Of a stretch of DNA of 33,109 bases, positions 7,421 through 16,786 are shown in pieces. Under the pieces are notes generated by a model. That model was not told where the DNA came from, made no database searches, and saw nothing but the letters and a program-made list of their open reading frames with translations. A program made the translations under genes and the position numbers. The stretch's first letter is position 1. Each line of letters begins with the position of its first letter. This DNA is from Paludibacter sp. (lineage in GTDB: Bacteria > Bacteroidota > Bacteroidia > Bacteroidales > Paludibacteraceae): assembly GCA_009781075.1 (NCBI GenBank), contig WQYU01000011.1:1-33109 (forward strand), given 5' to 3'.

Positions 7421-8180
7421 TCCGTTTTACAGGGCTATATATTAATTTTAGCAATACATTGTTTAGAGTAATAGTCAATCAAGAGTTAATTTACAATGCG
7501 CAAACTACATCTCTACAAAGGAGGGTAAGTCGCTTTTCTCAATTTTGAAAAATTTAAGTAGTGGCAGAATTCGGACATTTGTACTTGTGAGGAATTTTTA
7601 ACCCTGCAGTTAATAGTAAATCCAAAATAAAATCCTGTAAACAGCGCTGAAAAATTGCTTAAAATTGTGCAAATGAGTTATTTTCAGTAGTTATTAATGC
7701 GGAGAATTGGTATGCAAAAAAATTATGCAAATTCATCATGACTTTTTGTCTGCCAATTTCTTCCTAAATTATTTCGCAGCATTTATAAATCAATATTTCG
7801 TAACATTGTACAGTATTTTTTCACCGCACAGGAAGAACACAGGCAGAGTACCGGAGCTGCGTAATCCATACTGTAATTGTAAGTATTTATGTTTTGTTAA
7901 TAAAAGTTATTGTGAAATTTTTAAAAGTTTTACATACCTTGTATTATTAATGTGAGGTACCGCTTTCCATTATTTTCTTTGCCTGTTCTGTCTGTTCTGT
8001 CTGTTTGAACATTTATGAGGCATGCTGACCATTTAGTTTCTAAAATCGGTTGTTTATTTCTAGAACAACCGATTTTAATATTGAAATATCTACATTATAT
8101 CTACATTATACCTCCATTTTTCATGTTCGGGCATAGTTTTTCCTTGCCCAGATAGCAAGCAAAGATGATTGGAATAGCTT
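7421..8180. other. Non-coding region downstream of the ETF-QO gene
   Basis: About 760 bases with no supported gene. The few frames open here are low-complexity or Cys/Phe-rich and lack family features. It contains a short tandem repeat built on TGTTCTGTC near 7982-8010 and the 14-base-pair hairpin at 8041-8077. A duplicated ATCTACATTAT occurs at about 8088-8109. The last part probably belongs to the decayed IS1380-type element that follows. Confidence 0.45.
8041..8077. repeat. Perfect 14-base-pair hairpin
   Basis: TAAAATCGGTTGTT (8041-8054) pairs exactly with AACAACCGATTTTA (8064-8077) around a nine-base loop. No long T run follows on either strand. It lies just beyond the stop of the IS1380-type remnant, so it could be that element's terminal hairpin or a terminator for minus-strand transcripts from ribE. 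Confidence 0.6.
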
Positions 8181-8437
8181 TTATGAGAAAACCAGCACTT
8201 TAAATAAATCTTGAGAAACAAATGCTTTTGACAGAATGTGATGCTTTTCGCCGTTTTGAGCATTTGACTGGTAGTACCATCATGAAAAAACAGCTCGTTG
8301 TACATAAAATGTCGATAATAACCGTTAAACAGTGATAATTGCTGATCGCCATATCGGTAGCATCAATGTCGATAATCATGCGGCCTGATAAACTCGAAAT
8401 ATAACGGTTGATGCAGGCATAACACAAATCAAAATCA
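8181..8437 (-). pseudogene. IS1380-family transposase remnant, frameshifted and deleted
   Basis: Three pieces in different frames follow the order of an IS1380 (DDE) transposase. The first, to about 8347, contains GRMIIDIDATD, which includes the conserved Asp strand. The second, from 8350, contains GDQQLSLFNGYY, FMYNELFFHDG and LKTAKSITF. The third is LSKAFVSQDLFKVLVFS followed by a stop at 8181-8183. QQLSLFNGYY is the family hallmark. Between the second and third pieces most of the catalytic and C-terminal region is missing, and the N-terminus ends where the riboflavin synthase stop codon lies. The element is clearly dead. No terminal repeats were identified. Confidence 0.72.
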
Positions 8438-9040
8438 TTAAATTAAACTTGCAAGTCGACTTATATATTTTCCTATTATATCAAATTCAATATTTACGCG
8501 TGTTCCTTTTTTTATTTGGCAAAAATTTGTATTTTCAAAAGTGTAAGGAATTATTGCCACTTCAAAAGTGTTTTCGTTTGGATTACAAACAGTTAAACTA
8601 ACTCCATTAACCGTAACTGAACCTTTATCTACAGTGAAATATCCGCGTTTAGCCATCTCTTTGTCAAAATTATAAGCAAACGTAAAACGCCAGCTACCGT
8701 TTTCTTCTAAAATTTCCGTGCAAACAGCAGTAGTATCAACGTGTCCTTGCACAATATGCCCATCAAGGCGACCGTTAAGCAGCATACTGCGTTCTAAATT
8801 GACTAAACTTCCGATTTGTAAATTGCCGAGATTGGAACGTTCGAGAGTTTCATCAATCGCTGTAACTATGTAATTATCTGCAGTTTTTGCAACCACTGTC
8901 AAACAAACTCCATTGTGCGAAACACTCTGGTCAATTTTTAACTCATCAACAAAAGAACACTCCATTGTTAAATGAACATTACCTTTATCTGTGCAAATAT
9001 CAACAACTTTTGCCGCCTCTTCTACTATTCCTGAAAACAT
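8438..9040 (-). CDS. ribE: Riboflavin synthase, alpha chain
   Basis: A 200-residue enzyme that dismutates two molecules of 6,7-dimethyl-8-ribityllumazine into riboflavin and a pyrimidinedione, the last step of riboflavin synthesis. It shows the two repeated lumazine-binding domains. The first starts MFSGIVEEAAKV and carries SHNGVCLTV. The second starts around GHIVQGHVD and carries KGSVTVNGVSLTV. Length is normal. No other rib genes are adjacent. A TAATTTTG box on the minus strand (9072-9079) lies 32 bases before the ATG and is a likely -7 element. An IS1380-type remnant abuts its 3' end, directly after the stop codon. Confidence 0.94.
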   Translation of the reverse strand: MFSGIVEEAAKVVDICTDKGNVHLTMECSFVDELKIDQSVSHNGVCLTVVAKTADNYIVTAIDETLERSNLGNLQIGSLVNLERSMLLNGRLDGHIVQGHVDTTAVCTEILEENGSWRFTFAYNFDKEMAKRGYFTVDKGSVTVNGVSLTVCNPNENTFEVAIIPYTFENTNFCQIKKGTRVNIEFDIIGKYISRLASLI

Positions 9041-9071
9041 ATTAGTATAATATTTAAAATTTATTGATGCG

Positions 9072-9079
9072 CAAAATTA
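9072..9079 (-). promoter_or_regulatory. Predicted -7 box for ribE
   Basis: TAATTTTG on the minus strand fits TAnnTTTG at a normal distance (about 32 bases) from the ribE start codon. The -33 region is A/T-rich with no TTG. Confidence 0.4.
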
Positions 9080-9189
9080 ATGCTTTTTTTATAAAATATA
9101 TTATTTTTGCTAAAATTATTTGAAAAGATTTTTAGTAAGAATTTGTAACATAAAGATAATTTTTTTTATTTTATATATAAAAAAAATAT

Positions 9190-9197
9190 TAACTTTG
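9190..9197 (+). promoter_or_regulatory. Predicted -7 box for the penicillin-binding protein gene
   Basis: TAACTTTG fits TAnnTTTG and lies 38 bases before the ATG at 9236. A TTG start at 9221 would leave a leader of only about 16 bases, so the box favours the ATG. No TTG is seen at -33. Confidence 0.42.
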
Positions 9198-9235
9198 CAA
9201 AAAATTATCTTTTCTTTTTTTTGAAAAAAATATTT

Positions 9236-11545
9236 ATGGCTGAAAGCGGTGCAAATAAGAAGTCGAAAAATCGGAATTTCCTTAAGAAATTTTGGTTGGG
9301 GTTTACAGGTTTTTTGTTGATGATTGTCTTGATTTTCTTTATGATAGGCAAAGGTTGGCTCGGCTATGTCCCCGATATTGAAGAATTGCAAAATCCTAAA
9401 ATTAGACTTGCTACCGAAATATATTCGTCTGATTTAGAGGTACTTGGACGATATTATTTTAAGGAAAATCGTGTCGGCATAAATTATTCTGAAATTTCTC
9501 CATATCTTGTTAAAGCATTGATAGCCACAGAAGATAAGCGTTATTACAATCATTCGGGGATTGATGGCATAGGGGTGATTCGTGCGTTGGCGTTTTTAGG
9601 TAGCAAAGGCGGAGGCAGTACTGTTACACAACAATTGGCAAAACAACTATATTCCGAAACATCGCGAAATATTTTTGAACGTGCGCTCAAAAAGCCCATA
9701 GAATGGGTAATCGCTGTGAAATTGGAACGCCTTTATTCAAAAGAAGAAATACTTACACTTTATCTGAATCAGGTTGATTTTCTTAATAATGCGGTTGGTA
9801 TTAAGTCGGCTGCTCTGTCGTATTTCAATACCACTCCGGACAAATTAACAATAGAGCAGGCGGCGACCATTGTTGGAATGTGTAAAAATCCTGCGATTTA
9901 TAATCCGCGTAAAAATCCTCAGGCAGCAACCAATCGGCGTAATACGGTACTCGAACAGATGCTCGCAGCAAAAGATATTACAAAAACAGAATGTGATTCT
10001 TTGAAAAAAATTCCTTTGCAAATAGATTTTCATCGTTTCGACCATAAAGACGGGCTTGCTGCATATTTCAGGGAATATTTAAGAAGAATTTTGACTGCTC
10101 AAAAGCCTCAAAAAACTGATTATGCCGACTGGCAACAAAATCAATATCAAAAAGATTTATTTGAATGGGAAAATAATCCGCTTTACGGATTTTGTGAAAA
10201 AACAAAAAAGTCAGACGGCTCAAAATATAATATTTATTCCGATGGATTGAAAATTTACACAACTATCGATTCGCGCATGCAGCGCTATGCCGAAGAAGCA
10301 GTTTTAGAGCAAATGACAACTCTTCAGGCACAATTTTTTAAAGAAAAAAAAGGTAAGAAAAAAGCCCCTTATGCAAATTCTACATCGGACGAAACCATCA
10401 ACAACAATATTAACCGTTCAATGCGCTACAGCGAGCGTTATTTGAATATGAAAAAGGCAGGTGCCAGCGATGCCGAAATAAAAAAAGCATTTAATACAAA
10501 AATAGAAATGCAGATTTTTTCGTATAACGGCACTATCGACACGATTATGACGCCGCTGGATTCTATTCGTTATGCAAAATATTTTTTGCGTTGTGGAATG
10601 ATGTCAATAGACCCTCAGAGCGGATATGTAAAAGCATACGTCGGGGGACCAAATTTTTCTCAATTTCAATACGATATGGTAACTCAGGGGCGGCGTCAAA
10701 TTGGCTCTACTGTAAAGCCGTTTTTATATACTTTGGCAATGTCGGAAGGAATGGCTCCTTGCGAAGAGGTTATTCATCAGCCGATAACTGTAACTTTGCC
10801 TTCGGGACAGACATGGACCCCGCGCAACAGTACTACCGCTCGGCGCGGAGAACCGGTTACTTTGCGCTGGGGATTAGCAAATTCAAGCAACTGGGTATCT
10901 GCATATCTAATGAGTATGTTACCGCCTGCACAACTTGTGGATTTGATGCATTCCTTTGGAATTACAGGACAAATTCCTGCCGTGCCGTCATTGTGTCTTG
11001 GTCCGTGTGAAGTTTCGGTTGAAGAAATGGTTGATGCTTATACTGCATTCCCAAACTTTGGAATGCGCGTTTCTCCGATTTATGTTACAAGAATTGAAGA
11101 TGCGAAAGGGAATATTATTGCCTCTTTTTCAACGGAAATGCACGAGGTTTTCAATGAAAAAACTGCATATAATATGATTTATATGTTAAGAGGAGTGGTA
11201 GACGGAGGTACAGGCAGTCGTGTGCGCCGAATGGGACTTTCGATGCCTGCAGGCGGAAAAACAGGAACAAGCAATGACAATGCCGACAGTTGGTTTATGG
11301 GTTTTACCCCTTCGCTTGTTACCGGCGTTTGGGTTGGAGGCGAAGACCGCGACATTCATTTCGACACAATGCTTTATGGACAGGGAGCAGCAAGTGCGTT
11401 GCCGATTTGGGCTTTTTATATGAAAAAAGTACTTGCAAATACAAATTTGCCATATTATACTTCCGACCAATTCAATATCCCGTCTTCGTATAATCCTAAT
11501 GCCGACTGTTCCGTTGCAACAAGTTCCGATGGAGTGGAAGAATAG
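9236..11545 (+). CDS. Class A penicillin-binding protein (PBP1A-like)
   Basis: A bifunctional peptidoglycan synthase of 769 residues from the ATG at 9236. A TTG five codons upstream is open in frame but less likely. Order seen: a short basic cytoplasmic tail, one membrane helix (about 22-40), a glycosyltransferase family 51 domain with ATEDKRYYNHSGID (catalytic E99), GGSTVTQQLAKQLY and LERLYSKEEILTLYLNQ, and then a transpeptidase domain with S491-T-V-K494, SSN (550-552) and K675-T-G. All catalytic motifs are intact. It polymerises lipid II and cross-links stem peptides on the outer face of the inner membrane. An insert rich in Lys, Asn and Tyr separates the two domains. The restriction-modification gene follows after 26 bases on the same strand. 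Confidence 0.93.
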   Translation: MAESGANKKSKNRNFLKKFWLGFTGFLLMIVLIFFMIGKGWLGYVPDIEELQNPKIRLATEIYSSDLEVLGRYYFKENRVGINYSEISPYLVKALIATEDKRYYNHSGIDGIGVIRALAFLGSKGGGSTVTQQLAKQLYSETSRNIFERALKKPIEWVIAVKLERLYSKEEILTLYLNQVDFLNNAVGIKSAALSYFNTTPDKLTIEQAATIVGMCKNPAIYNPRKNPQAATNRRNTVLEQMLAAKDITKTECDSLKKIPLQIDFHRFDHKDGLAAYFREYLRRILTAQKPQKTDYADWQQNQYQKDLFEWENNPLYGFCEKTKKSDGSKYNIYSDGLKIYTTIDSRMQRYAEEAVLEQMTTLQAQFFKEKKGKKKAPYANSTSDETINNNINRSMRYSERYLNMKKAGASDAEIKKAFNTKIEMQIFSYNGTIDTIMTPLDSIRYAKYFLRCGMMSIDPQSGYVKAYVGGPNFSQFQYDMVTQGRRQIGSTVKPFLYTLAMSEGMAPCEEVIHQPITVTLPSGQTWTPRNSTTARRGEPVTLRWGLANSSNWVSAYLMSMLPPAQLVDLMHSFGITGQIPAVPSLCLGPCEVSVEEMVDAYTAFPNFGMRVSPIYVTRIEDAKGNIIASFSTEMHEVFNEKTAYNMIYMLRGVVDGGTGSRVRRMGLSMPAGGKTGTSNDNADSWFMGFTPSLVTGVWVGGEDRDIHFDTMLYGQGAASALPIWAFYMKKVLANTNLPYYTSDQFNIPSSYNPNADCSVATSSDGVEE

Positions 11546-11571
11546 ATTTTTATTTTTTATTAATAATAATA

Positions 11572-14500
11572 ATGGTAAAGACTTTTCTTATTCAAAATAT
11601 CCAACCGCAGGTACAGACATACCTTGCCTGCTTGTCGGCACGACCGGATGGCGAAGAAATTGAATACCGCACACCTTTTGAAACGTTATTTAACTCTCTG
11701 TCGTTGCCTTTTATGCAGAAAACTTCCATCATTCAGGAAGACCGCCGCAGCGGAATTGAAATTGATGGTATGCCTGATTTTTTCGTTTGGAACGATGCCG
11801 ATACGACTTTCAAAAGTTTGATTGGATTTATTGAATGTAAAAAGCCTGCTTTTAATCTGGAAAAACTAATTGACAGTGAGCAAATTAAGAAATATTCAAA
11901 AACCTGCGAAAATATAATTATTACCAATTATCACCGCTTTATTCTTTTGCAAAAAGGCAAACAGATTCACGACCTTGAGTTGTCAAGCAATCCGATTGTA
12001 ATTCAGCACTTTACCAATCTTTTGCAGGATTTTTACGGCTATATTTATCCATATATCTGCACAAAAAAAACGCTTGTTTCTTCGCTTGCGGCACAAAGTT
12101 TTTACTACTCGGTGGCGTTGCGGCAATACGTGGAAAACAAAGAAAATGAAACAGATGGTTTTTACAGAAAATTCAATGCAACTTTCAACGAATATCAAAC
12201 TTCTTTCAATTATTATTACGGTTTGGCTGATTTTTGCGATATTTATTCGCAATCCTTAGTCTATGGATTGTTGCTTGCACGACTTAACTCACAGAAAGAT
12301 TTTGACGAAAAAGATTTGCGGTATATTGATGCTATTCCATTGGAATACAAATTGTTACGTGAATTTCTTTCACAAGCCTATGAAAGCGGATATTTGCCCA
12401 CGTCCATAAAAATTGCATTGACAAACATTGGTAAAAATGTCAATTTAGTCAATACAGATGCAATTCAAACGGAATTTAACAAGGCAAACAACGGCAAGCA
12501 AAATATAGCAGTCTATCTTTACGAAGATTTTTTACAACAATACGACAATTTGCGAAACACCGAAAAGCGCAAATCAGGCGGCGTTTATTACACTCCGCAA
12601 GAGGCGACCGATTTTATCACCCGTAGCGTTGACGACATTATAAAAACTCAGTTCCATTTTCAAAAAGGTTATCTTTCAGAAAATATCAAAGTGCTTGATT
12701 TTGCGTGCGGTACGGGAACGTTTTTGCATTCGATTTTTGAAATTATGCTATCTGAAAAAACGGATGAATTGCAAAAATCACTCATAAAGCAAAAAATTGT
12801 CAATGATATTTATGGATTTGAATTGCTCTTTACCCCTTACATTATTGCTCATACTTTTCTTACGCTTTATTTGAAAGATAAGGGGATATTTCTTGAAAAT
12901 AATCGATTGGGAATTTATCTTACGAATACCTTAGATATTGCTAAACACACTGTTACGGATTTTTTACCCACATTGAAAAATGAACACGAAAAAGCAACGC
13001 AGATTAAAGATCAGGAAAATATTTTGGCAATCGTTGGCAATCCGCCGTATTTTAATGGGAAAAGTTTTGCAAAAAAGGGCATAATAGACAAAGAACTGGA
13101 AAAATATAAAACAGGACTAAATGAAAGAAAAATTAATTTAGATGATGATTATATAAAATTCATTCGTTTTGCGGAGTGGAAAATAACGCAAAATAAAATG
13201 GGTATTGTTGGGATTATTACCAATAACAGTTACCTCGATGGCGTTACGCACCGCCAAATGCGGAAGCATTTATACGAGACTTTTGACGAAATTTATATTG
13301 TAAATTTGCATGGAAATACCCGAAAAAAAGAACAGGATAAAAATATTTTTGATATTATGGTCGGCGTTTCCATTGTATTTTTTGTAAAACACAAGAATCC
13401 TGCAAAAAAGAAAATCGTAAAGTATTTTTCCACTTTGGAAAATAATCTTATAAAACGACAGCAAAAACTTGATTTTCTTGCAAATAATAAATTATCCGAT
13501 TTAAAATGGAAAAAACTGAAACCCGAACATACCGAATTTTTTTGGTTTACAGACAAAGATTTATCGCTCGGAAAAGAATACAACAAATTTTGGAAGATAA
13601 CCGATATTTTTGCACATTATAATAGTGGAATAGAAACGAAAAAAGATGAATTTACAATTCAATATACAAAAAAGAAAATTGAAACGATTGTTGAAGATTT
13701 TGAAAAAATCCCTTTCTATGAAGTAAAAAGCAAATATAACTTAAAAGATGGACATTGGACAACCAAAAGTGCATATAAAAGTTTAAAAGAAGTATCTTTT
13801 GATAAAAAATTCATTAGGCAACTCCAATATAGACCTTTTGATAACAGGTGGTCTTATATTCACGAGATAGCGGGATTTTTAGCACGACCGCGTTACCAAA
13901 CAAATAAATATTTTGAACATGCAAATATAGGTTTATGTTTTACGCGAAATTTAGATAAAGATTATTATTCCGACATATTAATATCCGATAAACCTATTGA
14001 TGCTCATGTTACAAGCGGACAAAATTACATTGCTCCGCTATACATTTACAACGGTGGACACGGTTACGCAGAAATAGATTTTGACGGACATAAAAGATAT
14101 GCAAATTTTACGCAAAATTTTATAAAAAAATATCTTGAAAAAATTAATTTTGAGCCAACTCCAGAAGAAATTTTAGCATATATTTATGCTGTTTTGCACT
14201 CAAAAATATATCGAGAAAAGTATTTGGAATTTCTGAAAACGGATTTTCCCGCAGTGCCATTGACAACGGATAAAGAAATTTTTTATAAATACGCAAAACT
14301 CGGGCAGAAACTTATTGATTTACATTTGCTTGAAAATCTGTCTGATGATGTGGAAATTAAGGTATCGAGTATACCTGAAAAAGATTTTGTTGTTGAAAAA
14401 ATTATTCACGACAACAACAAACTGTTTTTACACACAAAACAAGACAAAACAGTTGTGTTTGAGGGTATTACTTCTGAAGTTTATAATTTTGAAATTGGTT

Positions 14501-14661
14501 CGTACAAGCCCATTGAAAAATGGCTGAAATACCGAATAAAAGATAAAATTGAACTGACTGTTCACGATTTGAAACACTTACAAAAAATGATAATTTCAAT
14601 CAAAAATACAATTTTGCTAATGAACAAAATTGAAGGCTTAGGAGAAGAATATTTGAAATAA
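11572..14661 (+). CDS. Type IIG restriction-modification enzyme (nuclease-methyltransferase fusion)
   Basis: A 1029-residue single-chain enzyme. The N-terminus carries a PD-(D/E)xK nuclease motif: MPDF (D69), then GFIECKK (E88, K90), with QIKKY downstream. A helical connector follows. The adenine-N6 methyltransferase core starts at VYYTPQE (338-344), with motif I DFACGTGTF at 375-383 for S-adenosylmethionine and motif IV NPPY at 490-493. The remaining ~500 residues should hold the target-recognition domain. No separate S or R subunit and no helicase motifs are seen, which separates it from type I and type ISP enzymes. It probably cuts at a fixed distance from an asymmetric site and methylates one strand. 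It starts 26 bases after the PBP gene and ends 32 bases before the DUF1015 gene. The target sequence cannot be read from this sequence. Confidence 0.87.
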   Translation: MVKTFLIQNIQPQVQTYLACLSARPDGEEIEYRTPFETLFNSLSLPFMQKTSIIQEDRRSGIEIDGMPDFFVWNDADTTFKSLIGFIECKKPAFNLEKLIDSEQIKKYSKTCENIIITNYHRFILLQKGKQIHDLELSSNPIVIQHFTNLLQDFYGYIYPYICTKKTLVSSLAAQSFYYSVALRQYVENKENETDGFYRKFNATFNEYQTSFNYYYGLADFCDIYSQSLVYGLLLARLNSQKDFDEKDLRYIDAIPLEYKLLREFLSQAYESGYLPTSIKIALTNIGKNVNLVNTDAIQTEFNKANNGKQNIAVYLYEDFLQQYDNLRNTEKRKSGGVYYTPQEATDFITRSVDDIIKTQFHFQKGYLSENIKVLDFACGTGTFLHSIFEIMLSEKTDELQKSLIKQKIVNDIYGFELLFTPYIIAHTFLTLYLKDKGIFLENNRLGIYLTNTLDIAKHTVTDFLPTLKNEHEKATQIKDQENILAIVGNPPYFNGKSFAKKGIIDKELEKYKTGLNERKINLDDDYIKFIRFAEWKITQNKMGIVGIITNNSYLDGVTHRQMRKHLYETFDEIYIVNLHGNTRKKEQDKNIFDIMVGVSIVFFVKHKNPAKKKIVKYFSTLENNLIKRQQKLDFLANNKLSDLKWKKLKPEHTEFFWFTDKDLSLGKEYNKFWKITDIFAHYNSGIETKKDEFTIQYTKKKIETIVEDFEKIPFYEVKSKYNLKDGHWTTKSAYKSLKEVSFDKKFIRQLQYRPFDNRWSYIHEIAGFLARPRYQTNKYFEHANIGLCFTRNLDKDYYSDILISDKPIDAHVTSGQNYIAPLYIYNGGHGYAEIDFDGHKRYANFTQNFIKKYLEKINFEPTPEEILAYIYAVLHSKIYREKYLEFLKTDFPAVPLTTDKEIFYKYAKLGQKLIDLHLLENLSDDVEIKVSSIPEKDFVVEKIIHDNNKLFLHTKQDKTVVFEGITSEVYNFEIGSYKPIEKWLKYRIKDKIELTVHDLKHLQKMIISIKNTILLMNKIEGLGEEYLK

Positions 14662-14693
14662 AAAAAATAATAATATATTAAAATAAAAATAAT

Positions 14694-15941
14694 ATGGCAA
14701 CAATAAAACCTTTTAAAGGCATTCGACCGCCAAAAAATTTAGTCGAAAAAGTGGCTTCGCGCCCGTATGATGTGTTAAATTCCGATGAGGCACGAGCAGA
14801 GGCACAAGGTAATCCCTACTCGCTTTATCACATCATAAAACCTGAAATTGATTTCCCCGAAGGGACTGATGAACACGACGAAAAAGTTTATCAAAAAGCG
14901 GCTGAAAATTTTGCAAAGTTTCGCCAACAGGGTTGGCTTGTGCAGGATGAAGATGAAAAATTTTACGTTTATGCACAAACAATGAACGGCAAAACGCAAT
15001 ATGGATTAGTTGTATGCGCTTCCGTTGATGATTATATGAAAGGCAACATCAAAAAGCACGAACTTACGCGAAAAGACAAAGAAGAAGACCGCATGAAACA
15101 TGTCCGTGTCAATAATGCCAATATTGAGCCGGTATTTTTCGCCTATCCGCACAACGTAGAATTGGATTCTATCGTTGCAGAAATTACATCGCAAACGCCT
15201 GAATATGATTTTGTTGCACCACTCGACGGCTTTGGACATAAGTTTTGGATTATTAACGACAAAGAGAAAATTGCTCGTATTGTCGAAATTTTTGCAGCAA
15301 TACCATATTTGTATATTGCCGATGGACATCACAGAAGTGCGGCTGCGGCTTTGGTTGGAGACGAAAAACGCAGAAATAATCCCACACACCATGGAGACGA
15401 AGAATATAATTATTTTATGGCTGTTTGTTTCCCCGATAATCAACTCACAATTATTGATTATAACCGCCTTGTAAAGGATTTGAATGGACTTTCGGACGAA
15501 GAATTTTTGGAAAAACTGCGCAAAAATTTTGAGGTTGAGTTAAAAGGGAAAGAAATTTACAAACCGGAAAAACTGCACAATTTCGCAATGTACTTAAGCG
15601 GCAACTGGTATTGCCTTACTGCAAAACCTTTTACTTATAATGATGATGACCCGATTGGCGTGCTTGATGTTACAATTTCATCAAATTTAATTTTGAATGA
15701 AATTCTGGGAATAAAAGACCTTCGCACCGACAAACGTATAGATTTTGTAGGCGGAATTCGCGGACTTGAAGAGTTGAAAAAGAGAGTTGATTCCGGCGAA
15801 ATGCGAGTTGCAATTGCGCTCTTTCCTGTTTCAATGAAACAATTGATTGATATTGCCGATACGGGCAATATTATGCCGCCAAAAACAACATGGTTTGAAC
15901 CCAAATTGCGGTCAGGCTTGGTAATACATGAGTTAGTATAA
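14694..15941 (+). CDS. DUF1015 family protein
   Basis: A 415-residue cytoplasmic protein. It begins with IKPFKGIRPPKNL and ASRPYDVLN, the family opening. It continues through HELTRKDKEEDR and the conserved YIADGHHRSAAA block around residues 205-215. The C-terminal half includes DKRIDFVGG and ALFPVSMKQLIDIAD. Length is usual. The biochemical role is not firmly established. From memory, in Bacteroidota the gene is often found beside serC and serA, which suggests a link to serine metabolism. Those genes are not here, where it follows the restriction-modification gene instead. Confidence 0.86.
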   Translation: MATIKPFKGIRPPKNLVEKVASRPYDVLNSDEARAEAQGNPYSLYHIIKPEIDFPEGTDEHDEKVYQKAAENFAKFRQQGWLVQDEDEKFYVYAQTMNGKTQYGLVVCASVDDYMKGNIKKHELTRKDKEEDRMKHVRVNNANIEPVFFAYPHNVELDSIVAEITSQTPEYDFVAPLDGFGHKFWIINDKEKIARIVEIFAAIPYLYIADGHHRSAAAALVGDEKRRNNPTHHGDEEYNYFMAVCFPDNQLTIIDYNRLVKDLNGLSDEEFLEKLRKNFEVELKGKEIYKPEKLHNFAMYLSGNWYCLTAKPFTYNDDDPIGVLDVTISSNLILNEILGIKDLRTDKRIDFVGGIRGLEELKKRVDSGEMRVAIALFPVSMKQLIDIADTGNIMPPKTTWFEPKLRSGLVIHELV

Positions 15942-16090
15942 AAACAAAATAATCAGGTTTAAGGATATTATTTTTTGATACAAAAGCCTTATTTTGGACA
16001 TAAAGAGTGCTGAATATTTGAGAAAGGTATTAATATTATTTTAGGTCATAGGTGCAATTTCGGTTGACAATGTGCGAAAAAAATATATCA

Positions 16091-16666
16091 ATGGAAAATA
16101 ATATTAAATATTTTGAAAACCGAAAGGATTGGAGAAGTTGGTTGAATGGAACCTTTGATATTGCTAATGAAAATTTGGTTTGTATTTCCGAATAAATCTT
16201 CTGGCAAAAAAGCATTACATACAACGATGTTGTTGAAGAGGCGCTTTGTTTCAATTGGATTGATAGCACATTAAAAACATTTGATGAAAAACATAAAATT
16301 CAGCGTTTCATGCCCAGAAATCCAAAAAGCGCTTACTCACAAGCCAACAAAGAAAGAATTAAATGGTTATTGGAAAATAAAATGATACACCCTGAATTTG
16401 ATGATAAAATAAAAAATGTTTTGTCTATTACTTTTATATTTCCAAATATGATATAATTGACAGGTTGAAAGCAGATAAAATGGCATGGGAAAACTATCAA
16501 CAATTTTCCGACTCATATAAACGGATTTGCATTGCGTACAATTGACGCAGCAAGGATACGAGCTGAAGAATTTGAAAAGCGATTGAACAACTTCATCAAT
16601 AGAACAAAAGGAAATAACTGGATTTGGTGGAATAGAAAAATACTATTAGACAAAAATAAGCTGTAA
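16091..16666 (+). pseudogene. YdeI/OmpD-associated family gene, broken by several frameshifts
   Basis: Reading across frames recovers a full-length family member. It starts at the ATG at 16091 with KYFENRKDWRSWL and stops at a TAA near 16195. It then resumes in another frame with SITYNDVVEEALCFNWIDS, RFMPRNPKSAYSQANKERI and DDKIKNVL to a stop near 16456. A third frame gives DIIDRLKADKMAWENYQQF and SYKRI, and a fourth gives IDAARIRAEEFEKRLNNFI to a TAA at 16664-16666. EEALCFNWIDS and PRNPKS are hallmarks of the family. At least three frameshifts make the gene non-functional. The related ORF on the opposite strand is not a gene. Confidence 0.78.
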
Positions 16667-16700
16667 CGTAGGCATAATACAACATTTTTTGGGAAATGAC

Positions 16701-16738
16701 AAAATCTTTCGGAATATTTTAATATTCCGAAAGATTTT
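16701..16738. terminator. Perfect 18-base-pair palindromic terminator after tonB
   Basis: Bases 16701-16718 pair without mismatch with 16721-16738 around a two-base loop, and the stem ends in AAAA/TTTT tracts. It lies 48 bases beyond the tonB stop on that gene's strand. It could also end plus-strand transcripts from the pseudogene side. The core is CTTTCGGAATATT and its complement. Confidence 0.75.
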
Positions 16739-16786
16739 ACAAATTTTAGCTAATTTTTGTTTTTATTGAATTTATTAAACAAAAAT

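Noticed and set aside
7707..7955. 82-codon plus-strand frame in the region after the ETF-QO gene.
   Set aside because: Low-complexity Phe/Cys/Tyr-rich sequence with no domain, no promoter, and location in DNA that looks like IS debris.
9221..9235. TTG start five codons upstream of the PBP ATG.
   Set aside because: The -7 box at 9190-9197 would leave almost no leader, and the ATG at 9236 begins a normal basic tail.
16036..16269. Minus-strand 77-codon frame.
   Set aside because: It is the reverse of the YdeI-family pseudogene, whose plus-strand segments match the family in order.
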